Source: Paulownia fortunei (taxonomy: Eukaryota; Streptophyta; Magnoliopsida; Lamiales; Paulowniaceae). From it: 64,000 nt of DNA. This document shows positions 47,557 through 58,897 of the stretch, one piece after another (position 1 is the stretch's first letter; every line of letters begins with the position of its first letter). The notes below the pieces were generated by a model. It saw only the letters and a program-made list of their open reading frames with translations. It was not told the DNA's origin and ran no database searches. The stretch lies in assembly GCA_019321725.1 (NCBI GenBank), contig CM033110.1, positions 21,631,278 to 21,695,277 of the forward strand, given 5' to 3'. The translations under genes were made by a program, and so were the position numbers.

Positions 47557-48603
47557 TCAAGATTCAAGAATATATGGCGTTCGTAACAAATCATAAGGTG
47601 CCCACAAAGCATCCAGCGGGCAAGGCCGGTTCGCGTCGAGCCGGGCCCACGGTTTACCCTTTCCACTCCAATGCAATAGGCTCACCGGACCAGGGTGCAA
47701 ATCACGGCAAAGCCCCCGGAAGTTATCCCCGCCGAGGCCGTGCTGATTCCACCGGTGATCCACCGGAGCTATATTCCCTGCGAATACGAGTAAAAAAGGC
47801 GGCAAAGAACCCAGCTCATAAATCCTCATCCTCTTCTGAAGCTCCATCCATTCCACGATCTTCGTTGTGCAACCTCCAGCTCTCCATCTTTCAAGATCAA
47901 TTACCATAACTCCGGTGTTGAAGTAACAAGGTCTTCTGTTCGCGAAAGTTAAGGAAAGAGAAGGGTTCGACCAGAATGTTGGCGTGAAGTAGGAAGTGAA
48001 GTTGGCGTTGCAATATTCGGGTGCAGCTAAGATGGCGTCGTTGGTTAGAGGCGTTGCAGCGAGTTTTGCGATGTCGTCGACGAGTACGAGGTCAGAATCG
48101 AGGTAAACTATCTTTCGAATGCATGTTGGGAGGAGATCGGCGAGGTAATTGCGGGCATAGTTGAGCGGGCAGTCGAGAGCCGCCCGAATGGAGGTTGATA
48201 TTAGGCCTGCAGCAGCTGAGTCGTCGAAAGGATATATCTTGAACTGGAGATATGGGAATGAGTTTGAAATGGTTCGCTGGAGGTCGGAGGTGTTGGCGAA
48301 GGAGGAGGCGACGAAGTGGAAGATGATATTTTCCGGGCAAGAGGAATGCTGGAGGACGGAGAGAATGGCTGCCATTGAGCCCCGGAGGTAGGCTGTGTCG
48401 AGGGTCATTGCAACGTGAATTGCGTTGCTGTTATAACAAATGTTTGAGGTGGTGTCCGCGGCGGTGGTGGGAGGAGTAATGGAAGGGCAGTTGGGGGAGT
48501 TGTAGAACTTTGGGGCTTCTCTGAAATGAAGGGCAGCGGCATTTCTTGCGGCAATGGAGATGATCGTGATCAAGATTGTTGAAAGTGCAACACTTGGTGG
48601 CAT
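47557..48603 (-). CDS. Galacturonosyltransferase-like protein (GATL, GT8 family)
   Basis: Intronless 348-aa protein, as is usual for GATL genes (about 340-390 aa). GATL proteins are Golgi or ER glycosyltransferases tied to pectin and xylan synthesis in the cell wall (PARVUS/GATL1 is the best known). Residues 1-24 form a hydrophobic secretory signal ([14 protein letters not shown]) rather than the long stem of GAUT proteins. GT8 features include [18 protein letters not shown], the metal-binding DxD in [14 protein letters not shown] (169-171), [44 protein letters not shown] and HWSGKGKPW (311-319), which carries the conserved late His/Lys of GT8. The start is the first ATG before the signal sequence. 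I cannot decide which GATL subgroup it belongs to. A (CT)n tract at 48,679-48,704 sits about 75 bases upstream. Confidence 0.94.
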   Translation of the reverse strand: MPPSVALSTILITIISIAARNAAALHFREAPKFYNSPNCPSITPPTTAADTTSNICYNSNAIHVAMTLDTAYLRGSMAAILSVLQHSSCPENIIFHFVASSFANTSDLQRTISNSFPYLQFKIYPFDDSAAAGLISTSIRAALDCPLNYARNYLADLLPTCIRKIVYLDSDLVLVDDIAKLAATPLTNDAILAAPEYCNANFTSYFTPTFWSNPSLSLTFANRRPCYFNTGVMVIDLERWRAGGCTTKIVEWMELQKRMRIYELGSLPPFLLVFAGNIAPVDHRWNQHGLGGDNFRGLCRDLHPGPVSLLHWSGKGKPWARLDANRPCPLDALWAPYDLLRTPYILES

Positions 48604-48678
48604 AGCTTGGTTGGAAGCAAAAATAGCACGAAATTTTCATAAAAATGGAGAACAAGAAAGAGAGAAGTCTAGCTCGCT

Positions 48679-48704
48679 CTCTATCTCTCTCTCTCTCTCT
48701 CTCT
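48679..48704. repeat. (CT)n tract upstream of the GATL gene
   Basis: About 13 CT dinucleotides (GA repeats on the coding strand) in the probable leader of the GATL gene. Confidence 0.8.
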
Positions 48705-48709
48705 GAGGC

Positions 48710-51700
48710 TTATTCACTAGGTTCCAATTTAATGAAAGACTCGTAAATTGAAGTATATAACATGTAAATATTTGAGTCAATCAAAAGGTTTTAAATGAGG
48801 ATTAATTCTTGGAGCCTAATAAAGGGGTGAATCATGCCCCCTAAAAATGTTCATATCTAACGGCAGAAGAGCAGCCAGCACGTAGTTCTTGGCGGGACCC
48901 TTTTGTATCTAAAGCCGAAACAGTGCGTTTCAATTCAAAGTTTGCGCTTTATCAATGGCTCAGCAGTCTTTAGTTGAGCCATCCACGTCTTTACAAATGC
49001 TTCCCAACCTTCTTTACAAAGCTTGCCACTTCTATTTGCTATTTAGGAGATTCATCCGGTTTTATTTACTTAAAATCTTTTCTTTACGCGCTTAACCCGA
49101 GTCACTTTAATTGATGTACATATTATTACACCTCTATGAGATTGTGTCCAACACGTATAATGGAATGCTAAAAAGTGTTGTGGAAAATCTAAATTAAATA
49201 AATACCAATTTGTAAAATAGTGAAGTAAATATTGAAGTACCAAAAGTTCAACAAGAGATTTACCTCGGGAAATAGATTTTTTAATAGTTATTTTTCTAAT
49301 AATGAATATTCTTGCCTAAATTAGATTCTATCATACTTAACTAATTATATCTTGTACTTGATATGCGATGTGATTAATTTTGATTTGACCGAACTAAAAA
49401 TTTCTAAAAAATTTACTTACGTTGTGAATTAGGGTTTTCAAAGCCTAGACAGCTAGAAGCGGACTCGTTCACACTGGGGGTCTTTCTTGGACTTGAGCTG
49501 CAAATATCAGTATTTTCAGTTTCTTGGATAATGAAAAATAAAGACCTCTCAACAGAAATGTACGTAGATCATCCCACCGACTTATCAATTGTAGTTTTGA
49601 AGCTAAGGTAGCTGCAAAATCCAAGCATATATAAAATTTTAATATCTGCCAATACTATTCCTGATATTCCGTATAAACATTTAATGCAGAGAGACCTAAT
49701 TGACTGCTGAATAGTTAAATATCCTTCAAATCCCACTTTTTCCCTACTGTTTCTTCCCCTCCATTCGATCCACAATCTACGCGACTGCTTATATATCATT
49801 AATATGGCAGATGGGTGACTCATGGTCGTGGGCCAGCCAATGCTAATGAAGGGTCGATTTTTGCAAGTATTTGAAATGGACAGCAGCTCAAGAAAATTAA
49901 AACTAGGGGAAAAGTGATTTGAAAATTGTGACGTATTTTTTCCTTTTTGGCCATGTGAAAGGGCTCACATTAATTCACTGCTAAGATGTAAAAAGCAGAA
50001 AATAAGGGTCATAGTCCGTAAAGAAGATACCTGTGCTCACCTGTCCCCCCCCCCCCCCATTCAAACGTAATTTGATTGAATCTAGGGGAGATTTAACAGG
50101 TAAGATAAACTACTTTTACGGTTTTGATGTATTGTCTGAACAGTTAGAGGCATTACACGACGTATTGGCAAGAAATGCTTCTTACATTTGAAGAAGGATA
50201 TGTAAAGAATAAAGTGGAAATGCTAGCAAAAAGGTTTCAATTAGTCGACACAATATATGATGTAGCTGAATGCATATATGATTGTCAAGTATTTCTTAAA
50301 AAAATATGCGTTAATTTTTCAATACCAAAAATTAAATGATGATGCCATCAATTTTGAAATTTTTTAAATTGAGGGCTTATCATATTTGACACACCCATGA
50401 TTCTTAACTTTTTCGCTGGAAGTTTGCTTAAACTTGAAAAAAAAAAAAAAGAATTATTAACTTACTATAGTAATGAACTATTTGCAGAATTGACATTTTT
50501 TTCTTGTTTTCCCTATGCAAGGAAGTAGAGCCAATAAATGTATGATTGATTTGATTTATTTCTCCAATAATTATGCATGTGCAATCTCACATGCTCAGGT
50601 CATGAAATTGTGGCTTCCTAACTAAAAGGGTGGAGAATCCCCCATTATTAAGGGTCCATAGAAACACATCATAATTCATAAATACAATTCCATGTTCTCC
50701 ACATGATCATTGATAATAGTTCCAAAAAAAGGGATAAAAACAGCTCAATAGCAAGGCAGTAAGCAAAAGTAAACTCAAATTATATTTCCCTTCGAGCATA
50801 TATTTCTTGATCGTTTTTGGGATATAACTTGTAAAAATTCATGTGCAGGATCTTTGTACAAATAAAGTATTTTTTCCACAAATATGACGCAACATGAATA
50901 CATCTCCAAATTGACAATGCAAAAAATGTTGAAAAACTGATGTTTTACTTTTCTTCTTTTTGTGATGTATGGACCGTAAGGAATAACAAATTGCTTTTGG
51001 CCACAGTGAGCCACCCCACACCGCAGATAGGTAAAGAACAATGAAAAAGGTCGGCAAAACACGCAGAAGGTGTAATTATATGCAGGAAGAGTTGGTGATG
51101 TAAAATGGTTTTTCCATTCAAAGCGTAAATTATGGACCAAAGTATACAATTCTCACTTCTGGTCCAATTTTCAGTTTTTGGTGGGCTCAAGAAAGCTAGA
51201 AAACAAGAGCAAATAATTCATAGCCTACTTGTAATGTTTAATGGCACTACACAAAACCATGAAACAGGTAACAAAACAATGATGACATAGTGTATGAAAT
51301 TTTTTGAACATGACAGCAACTGGTGAAAGGCCGTCATAAAGCTTTCCTTTGTTAATTGAGGTCGAAAGCAGCAGAACAATGTAAATTTTGATACTTTGTT
51401 GAGCTGCTAACTTTAACAGGAGTAATTTATGGCTCATAACATTATGATTAAATGTGAAGCATTATAGTATTATATTCATGATTCCCCTTCCCACTTGGTG
51501 TCATGAGAAAGAAATACTTCTGCTGAAAAATGATAGTCCCCCCACAAGATGATTTGGGAATAACAAAGTTGCCATAAGCTTCTTCAAAAAAGAGGCATTG
51601 AACAGTGTCACAAAGCTCAATTAATCCAGAAAGCCATTGAGAAGCAGAGGAAGGAGTATGAGAGCAATTTGTTGTGACTAACGTTTGGATGTGGATAAAG

Positions 51701-52797
51701 CATGCACAAATAGATATGAATCACCAAGAAAAGATTAACATCACTTTCATGCAGTACGCACCCATAAAAGATCTTGGAAGTACATAACCTTAAGACATGA
51801 AATGATAGATACATTCATTTGTAAAGGCACGCTGGAATGTAGCAAGGGAAATGTTAAGAATTACATACATTATCCAGGGCCAATATCCAGATTGTAGCAG
51901 TAGAAGAAAGCAAAGGATAACATTTTATGATAGTGCCCAGCCTTCCATACTGCAGATAAATAATGCCTCAAACCTGCAGTAGCACATAGCTAGCAAAATC
52001 ATCAATTTCAGTCAACTAGATTATTACAGCAAATTAAAATACCATACAAGAAACAGAATTTAGTTCACAAATAGCCAAGAAAACATAGAGCATTAATCTT
52101 CTTCATACATAAAGATTAAAAGGTAAGAAGCAAAGGAAGAAACATCATAAAAACCGTGAGACAGAAATAAGTGCTTCATAGCCTACATATATGAATAGAT
52201 ACCAAGATGCCCCAGAAGCTGAATCATTCAAACTGTGGTTGATAAAACTCTCTTCTTGTTAACATCTAAAAGCATCTAAGGAATCAATGCAGTCACCAAA
52301 ATTCTCCTCAACAAATAAAATCAGGCTCAAAACAACCAAAAATCTGAGAATAATCAATGTAAGTATCACATCAGCAAAAAGACATTCGTTGACTAAAACA
52401 GGACTGTCCACTGTTAGCACTTATCTATTGGTGTTACAAGCAAGTCAAAATTCATTGACCTTACAAATAGTTAAAAAGATCATCCAAAGAAAAATGATAG
52501 CAAGAACCGGCATCAGAACGTTATATGCAGGCTATACTTTTGTCAACTACACCACCCCAATGTGAACCGGGTCATCAACAATAATACCCATATTTAGAGC
52601 TGCAATCACTTACATACGGAACCCATAAGGAACAAGATATATGTAAAATAGAATTATCTACCATTAAGCAACCAATTTGTTCGGTGTAAAATGAATTTAC
52701 AGAGTACCCAAAAATCAAGCACACGCAAAGACCATTGCTTTGCAAGACGCAAACCTTCTTCAAATTCCTTAGCACCAAGTTTAGGAAAAGAATTCTT
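48710..52797. other. Intergenic: GATL promoter and RING gene 3' side
   Basis: No coding exon is recognised in about 4 kb. A C homopolymer (about 50,046-50,060) is present. From about 51,480 to 52,797 the base composition is less AT-skewed than the rest and may include the 3'UTR of the RING gene or a noncoding transcript. I cannot show this from sequence. Confidence 0.45.
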
Positions 52798-53472
52798 TTA
52801 CATTGTTAAAAAAGTAAAAAGTACGAAAACAAGGATTACAAAAAGAATCTTCTTCAAATTCTCATCATCTGCCCGAGCAGCTTGACCAGCCTCTCTATTT
52901 GGTCGGCCTTCACTATCACGAAATGAACCAGTATATCCATAATGATACCCTGATGATCCACCATGTCCACTTGCATTTGAAAATCCATGAAACTGGACAC
53001 CGAGAAAAGGAGAAAGTACCCCGCCAAAACCAGCATACATCCCAAAGTTATTGAAAGTTGCAGATGCAATTGGTATGAATCCACCCATAAGTCCTAGAAT
53101 AAGATTAGCAAAGTTATTTTCTAACGGAGGCACAGTCTCAGGTCTCTGCCCCGCAGGTCGATTAGGGATTTCAACCCCCGGCACAGGTTTTGATCTTGGG
53201 TCAGTTGGGGTCTTCCCTCTGCCATATATAGGAATCACCTTTTCCTCCTCTATTAGGGCCTTACAGACTGGGCATTCATGGGACTGCGAGTGACCTCGTA
53301 GCCATCTATACAGGCATGGCCAGCAATAGAGATGCCCACAGAGCGTGATTACAGGATCCTGTGCTAAATCAAAGCAAATGTTACATTCAAAATCACCAGC
53401 TTCATTGTCATCGCTCCCTGAGGGAGATGTTCTTTCTGGTGCACTAGTAGTCCGATCATGAGCCTCTGCCAT
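52798..53472 (-). CDS. RING-type E3 ubiquitin ligase, RNF5/RMA-like, tail-anchored
   Basis: A 224-aa protein from ATG 53472 to the stop at 52798. The C3HC4 RING is complete: C30, C33, C45, H47, C50, C53, C67 and C70, within [22 protein letters not shown] and HECPVCK. After VIPIYGRGK and a Gly/Phe-rich middle, a C-terminal hydrophobic segment ([16 protein letters not shown]) anchors it in the membrane. RNF5/RMA ligases work in ER-associated degradation and in membrane-protein turnover, and this layout fits. The frame stays open to 53559, but an acceptor at 53485-53486 and a strong donor (AAAG|GTGAGT) at 54,036 show that the upstream 29 codons lie in a 5'UTR intron, so 53472 is the likely start. 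The similar Arabidopsis gene I recall is At2g23780. Confidence 0.92.
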   Translation of the reverse strand: MAEAHDRTTSAPERTSPSGSDDNEAGDFECNICFDLAQDPVITLCGHLYCWPCLYRWLRGHSQSHECPVCKALIEEEKVIPIYGRGKTPTDPRSKPVPGVEIPNRPAGQRPETVPPLENNFANLILGLMGGFIPIASATFNNFGMYAGFGGVLSPFLGVQFHGFSNASGHGGSSGYHYGYTGSFRDSEGRPNREAGQAARADDENLKKILFVILVFVLFTFLTM

Positions 53473-53484
53473 CAATCCAGTACA

Positions 53485-54130
53485 CTGCAAATCCAAATGC
53501 TGGTCAGGTGGGACCACAATGAATCTGGAATTGCAACCTAAATTGCTACTGACTCCCAAATAAAGCTAGAGTTCATGTGAATGCAAGATCTATATGTTTA
53601 GACCAACATTGTAAGCAACAAGTTATGTTTTGAACTCAGAATAGTTCAAATTGCCAAGAATCATTACCATAGAATTCTAGTTTGCTTCAGAGCTAGATTA
53701 AGAAAAGCTATTCCAATAGCCCAAGCTTTGATATGATTACAAAGACACTAACTTCAATCTTAGATTATTGAAAACCCTCATGCTAATCAATATTCGATAA
53801 ATACATCATCCCAGACACAGAAATAAGAAGAATCATATATTAACCGCCCTTATTCTGAAATTGAATAATTTTAAAATCTAGCAACCCTGAATTTCTATCG
53901 AAAATTATAAGGATATGCAACGTAAATCATCAAAAATTAAATCCAACATAATCATTGGACAAGTATCAAAACTACATATAAACAAAATAAAAGGAAACAG
54001 AAGAAAAAATGGTAATCCTAAAGCGAACACTCACCTTTGTTTACTGATCAGTGCGGCAAACGGTTGACCGTCGGAAGGAATTGAATTGTGAATGAATGAA
54101 TGAATACGAGAATGTCTATGCAAACGCGTA
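53485..54130 (-). other. 5'UTR intron and first noncoding exon of the RING gene
   Basis: On the minus strand a consensus donor GTGAGT begins at 54,036 after exon sequence ending AAAG at 54,037. The acceptor TTTGCAG ends at 53,485, 13 bases before the ATG at 53472. The intron is about 552 bases and the noncoding first exon lies at about 54,037-54,130. Confidence 0.7.
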
Positions 54131-55800
54131 GAACTTTTGCCTTCCAGAAATTTCCAGTTTTTTCTGTTATTTTAAAACTTTAAAATACCACGCCCGTTGT
54201 TTCTGACTCAGAATCCCCAATAGAAAGTCAACTAAAACTGCCATTTATCTTGGGCCAAAGCCTCGTTAGTCTTGGGCTACAAAGAATGGGCCGTAATATG
54301 TAAACGAGCCGTTCTCAGTAAATCTTTGTGCTGGGTTGTGGTCTCGCTCACACTATGAGTTAAGATGTAAAAAGGGCTGTTATAATGTTTCTAGGATTTT
54401 AACCTAATGTGGCATCGAGGTTCGGGAGTGATAGACTTGAGGGGTATTCGGCTAAGTTCATACTGAATGTCAAGTGACAATTTTTTAAAAAATTTATAAA
54501 ATATTAATTCTTATGTTTTAAAAGGATCAATTTAACCAAATAAACTCGAACTTATAATTTATATTTTAGTAGAAGTAAATATGCCGAAATAAGGAGTTTG
54601 TTAATCTTTAAAAAAAAAAAAATCAATTATAGACCACTTAATATTTTTAAAAAGTTTTTAATATTTTACTTTTGGAGTTTATATAATCACCTCCTTTTTT
54701 TTGTTTTTTGTCAAGCATTACAAAGTATCATATACATTTTCAAACATTTAATAAGAAACTCAGCCAAACACATTTTAGAAGCTATGATCGAAGATGTCCA
54801 AATCGAATTCAAAGATGTTATTGTGTTAATGGAAAAATTGGTAAGAAAACCTTGAGCACTTCCCGCCACAAATACTACTGCTACAACTAATTTTTCCTCG
54901 CTTCATAGTCGGTCTTGTTACTAAATAATACAAAAGGCTTAATCATTATTAGAAAATTGAATAATCATAGTTATAAAATTTAATGACAAGCCGACCAACA
55001 CAATCACACTAATAAATGTGACGACATTAAACCAATTAAGGAGTGATCAGTTTTGCATTGGCGGCTGATACCAATTACATTAATAATAAACTCACCTCTC
55101 CTGGTACAATTATGAAATATAATAAATCGGTCGTGATTTTTAATAATCACCGTCCATATCCAATCTCTTTAAATTAAATTATGAGATTTTCTATCATTTT
55201 TTTTTTTTTTTTGTCAATAGTGGATTTGGTATTGAACAATCGAGTTATGATTAGTGTCCATTACATAGTGATCAGCCACAATAAATCAAAATATCCAAAA
55301 TAATATAAGAAATTTATGATAGACATGTAAAATGCTACCTCTTGATCATACATAAGTTTATTTGTAAATCATTAAATTTATCCTAGAAACTAACCCCAGT
55401 CAATTCTTGTATGGTGTGCATGTTCTGAATTTTATGTTCCTGAAAAATGATGCGCCATCCTTTTAAGAACTGTCTTCTAGTCTTTCAAGACACTATTGCT
55501 AAAATTCAAAATTTTAAAATAAATAAGTGGTCAGTAATGCAATATTCAAATTATATTAGAATATCTTTTTATTGGTATAAGATATCCAGGGCAAAAGATA
55601 AGAAAGTTTTACAAGACATCTCAGTCATATCTACCTCGACACCAAATTATCAACTATTAACTAGATTGCACGATATTTTTTTCTAATCACTAGTTGCTGA
55701 GAGAGTGACAAATGTATCACCCGTCACCCACCCACCTACCCCCCCTTCAAAAAAAAAGAAAAGAAACCCAAACTCACAGACGTGGTATATATATGCATAT

Positions 55801-55921
55801 ATATATATATATATAATATCTCTGTGTGGGTGGGTGGGTATATGCATATTTATAGACATATATATATAATCTCTGTGTGCGTGGGTGGGTGGGTATATGC
55901 ATATTTATAGACATATATAGA
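55801..55921. repeat. Two-copy minisatellite of about 57 bp with (GTGG)n core
   Basis: Two adjacent units share the order TATATATA-AAT, CTCTGTGTG, (GTGG) repeats and GTATATGCATATTTATAGACA. The second differs mainly by GC for GG after CTCTGTGT. Confidence 0.85.
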
Positions 55922-58452
55922 GGGTGTGTGGAGAGGGGAGGGGGTGGCGGAGGTCTTAACGACAGCATCCTGCCATGAGTTTCTTCTATCGAAGAGATTT
56001 TAATGCTGTTTGTACGAGTATCAGCCATCCTTGTCTGTAGCACTTTATTCATGATAAAAATGGCTGATTTTTGAATTTGTCTGGTTGTATTTATATCAAA
56101 ATGGGAGCACATATTTGCATCTGATTTTGGTTGGAATGCTGAATCTGTCGACTTCTGCGCATTACCATGCTTTTGTGGATAATGAAGAAAATAAATCAAC
56201 AAGTAAAATTTTATTTGCATCAATGCTTCTTGATATGTACTCTCTCCGTCGTATTTACGAGTTTAATTTAATTTGGAGTTTTATACTAGAGTTAAAAATA
56301 AATAAACTTTGTATATTTTCATAATATTCTTGAAAATAGTAATTCAGAGTTAACACTGCTGCATAATTACTTTTAAGTGAAGATATATTTTTTTATAAAA
56401 AAAAATTACTATATTGGAAACGTAGAGTAACTGCTAATTAAGCTTACCCCATTGCTTACTTCATAAATTACTATATTAGTTTCCCTTGTTCATTTTCTAA
56501 GGATAGTAACCCTTGAAATCATTTCAACCATCAACCATAAAAAAAAAATAAAAAAAAAAGGAAATCAACAAAAGTTCAGGTGTGGAAACAATATAAGAGA
56601 GAAATTTAAGTGATTTGGATATTTGGAATTGAACCCTTAAAGTAAAATTTTGTAAAATTATGGGTTCTAATTTTGACGATATTTCTTTTAGTCCAAATTT
56701 TTATTAATGAAGAGTGCTTAAAATCTCTTTCAAGTTAAAACAGCAATTAATCATTTCTTATGATATCCGATTTATTATATTTTTAGGCCATCATATTAGC
56801 TTAGGAATATAAGAGACGTGCCCAATAATTTTATGACTTATACCTGAACATTATAAATTATTGTTAGTTCGTGCCGAACCACAATTTTTAGTATTATGAC
56901 ATTTATTTCTAAGCTTATTATCCTATTAAAATCAGATTTTAAAAATTGTAGATTGAAAAGTTGAAATTACCATTCAATTCACACACACAAAAAATAATAA
57001 TAATAATAAAGAAAAAGAGGGCGAGTCGTTTAATTATGAACTAGTTACTTCACTATGCATTACAATGGGCAATAATTTGAAGCAGAAAAACATCACCACC
57101 AATGTGATACAATGTTTTTCTTTTGGTCCCTCATAAATCATAATCAGAGATTCCAACCAATCTTAAATGTTATTAAATTAGGAAAGTCAATATTCATTAG
57201 CAATAAATAATTAATCATTGACAATTATCATAATTAACATTCATTGAAATACTACTGTTTAAAGTTTCCTACGTTTTAGCCAAGGGCTTGATCAAGCCTC
57301 GTTTGGTCAACATAGTGAGAATTAATTCTATTAATTATAAATTCAATTGCATTATAATCAATTATCATGTTTGATTGTAACTCTTAAAGATAATAATTAA
57401 ATGAAATAATGGGATGAGTTGGTCTATTATTATTTAATTTTGATTGTTCTTTCCTCTTACCAGCTTCTGGTTATGCTTTTTTTATTTTATTTTTTTTCAG
57501 TTGATGCTCAAACAATCAAATATATCATTACATTAATAAATCAATCAATCAATCAATAATAAATGAGGAATCATCAATAATAATTTATAGATTCTAATTA
57601 TCAATAATCAACTACTACAAAAGAATAGATATCCAAATCAAGTAAATAAATGCAATTTCTGCTTATGCAAGTTTATCCTTTACAAAAAGGCATAAACATC
57701 AAACATTACCAAGAATATCTTTGGCCTTCATTGTTTAGAATTTCATAAATAGTGTTTTGTTTGGAAATATTTGACTTACATATGTTCACTTGAAATTCTA
57801 CTTGCCCTCATGATTACACGTGCAAGTTTATCACTTCATTACTCTTAATAATTTGATATAATTTGCCCAAACCCCATGCTAATTAATGGTGTGTGGATGC
57901 TTTTATTATATACACGTCTATACATTTTATTATATATATATATATATAAAATGTATTGTGAAACATCTCTTAATACCTAATTAATTTACCTTTTGATGTA
58001 GAGTATCCTAAATGATGACTTTTATGTAAGAAACTGAAGCCTCAAATCATGGTTTGAATCTTACACTCTTACAAATAATAACTATTAATTAATTATAAAT
58101 TGTAACAATCTAAAAGTTGATTTTTGATTTTGTCCACAATATAATAATGTACGTAATAGATGATAGAATTATTTAGAAAGAATTTTTTTGTCAAATCATA
58201 ACAAACCAATAAGATTTAAAATTTCCCTTTTTGTGAATTGAAGTCTTAATAAAAATTGTTGAACCTTCTTAATCCGTACAGAATTATAACAAATTCTAGC
58301 CCAGGACTTTTTTCTAAGGCAAAATTAATGGCTAGTGGACAATCGTCAAGTTGTTGAAGAGCTTGAACTGGCACTCAGTAGGGGTAGAAAGTAGGCATAT
58401 GACCAAAAACAACAAAAATCACGACAGAAAAATAGGACTCCACAAAATAGGA

Positions 58453-58471
58453 CCCCCCCCCCCCCCCCCCC
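58453..58471. repeat. C homopolymer upstream of the ELO-like gene
   Basis: Nineteen C in a row, about 430 bases before the start codon. Homopolymers this long are often miscounted in assemblies. Confidence 0.85.
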
Positions 58472-58897
58472 GGGGATCCCACGTCCAATCACACTCCTCC
58501 ACGTACCCCTTGCCTAACACTTCTTATTCACCAGTCGTCGTCGTCAACTCAATCTCACCCTCCAACCAAAATTTGCACCTTCATTTAAAACCTATGACCT
58601 GTCCACTCGCAATCCTGATTTCCCAATGATTCTCAATTTACAATCACCATTGTATTGAACCACGGCAGGTAAGATTAATTTTTAAAAAGAAATAAAAAAA
58701 AAATTGCCAAGTTTTTGTCCCCCTTCAATTTCTTGCGGCGAAGATTATTTCTTTTCACCTTCTCCTCCTCTCCGCGTCAATTGCAGAAAACCAACCAAAC
58801 AATTCGCAGACACAGAGAGAGAATTGTGGGGTTCGTTGCCTTTTTCTCGTCCGGTCAACGACGAGAACTCCGGTGTATCAACGCCGTCTTGTGACAG

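Larger units (their letters stand above)
54140..58897. other. Gene-free region between the RING and ELO-like genes
   Basis: The two genes point away from each other, so both promoters lie here. No coding exon is recognised. Contents are AT-rich sequence, a roughly 57-bp tandem repeat at 55,801-55,921, a (TCAA)n run near 57,540, and a C homopolymer at 58,453-58,471 upstream of the ELO-like gene. From about 58,480 the sequence becomes C-rich and probably includes the ELO-like promoter and leader. Confidence 0.5.

Noticed and set aside
47544..48391. Plus-strand frames antisense to the GATL gene
   Set aside because: Shadows of a well-supported GT8 coding region; no family similarity.
53473..53559. 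29-codon N-terminal extension of the RING protein
   Set aside because: Lies inside a 5'UTR intron defined by a consensus donor and acceptor, and is not RNF5-like.
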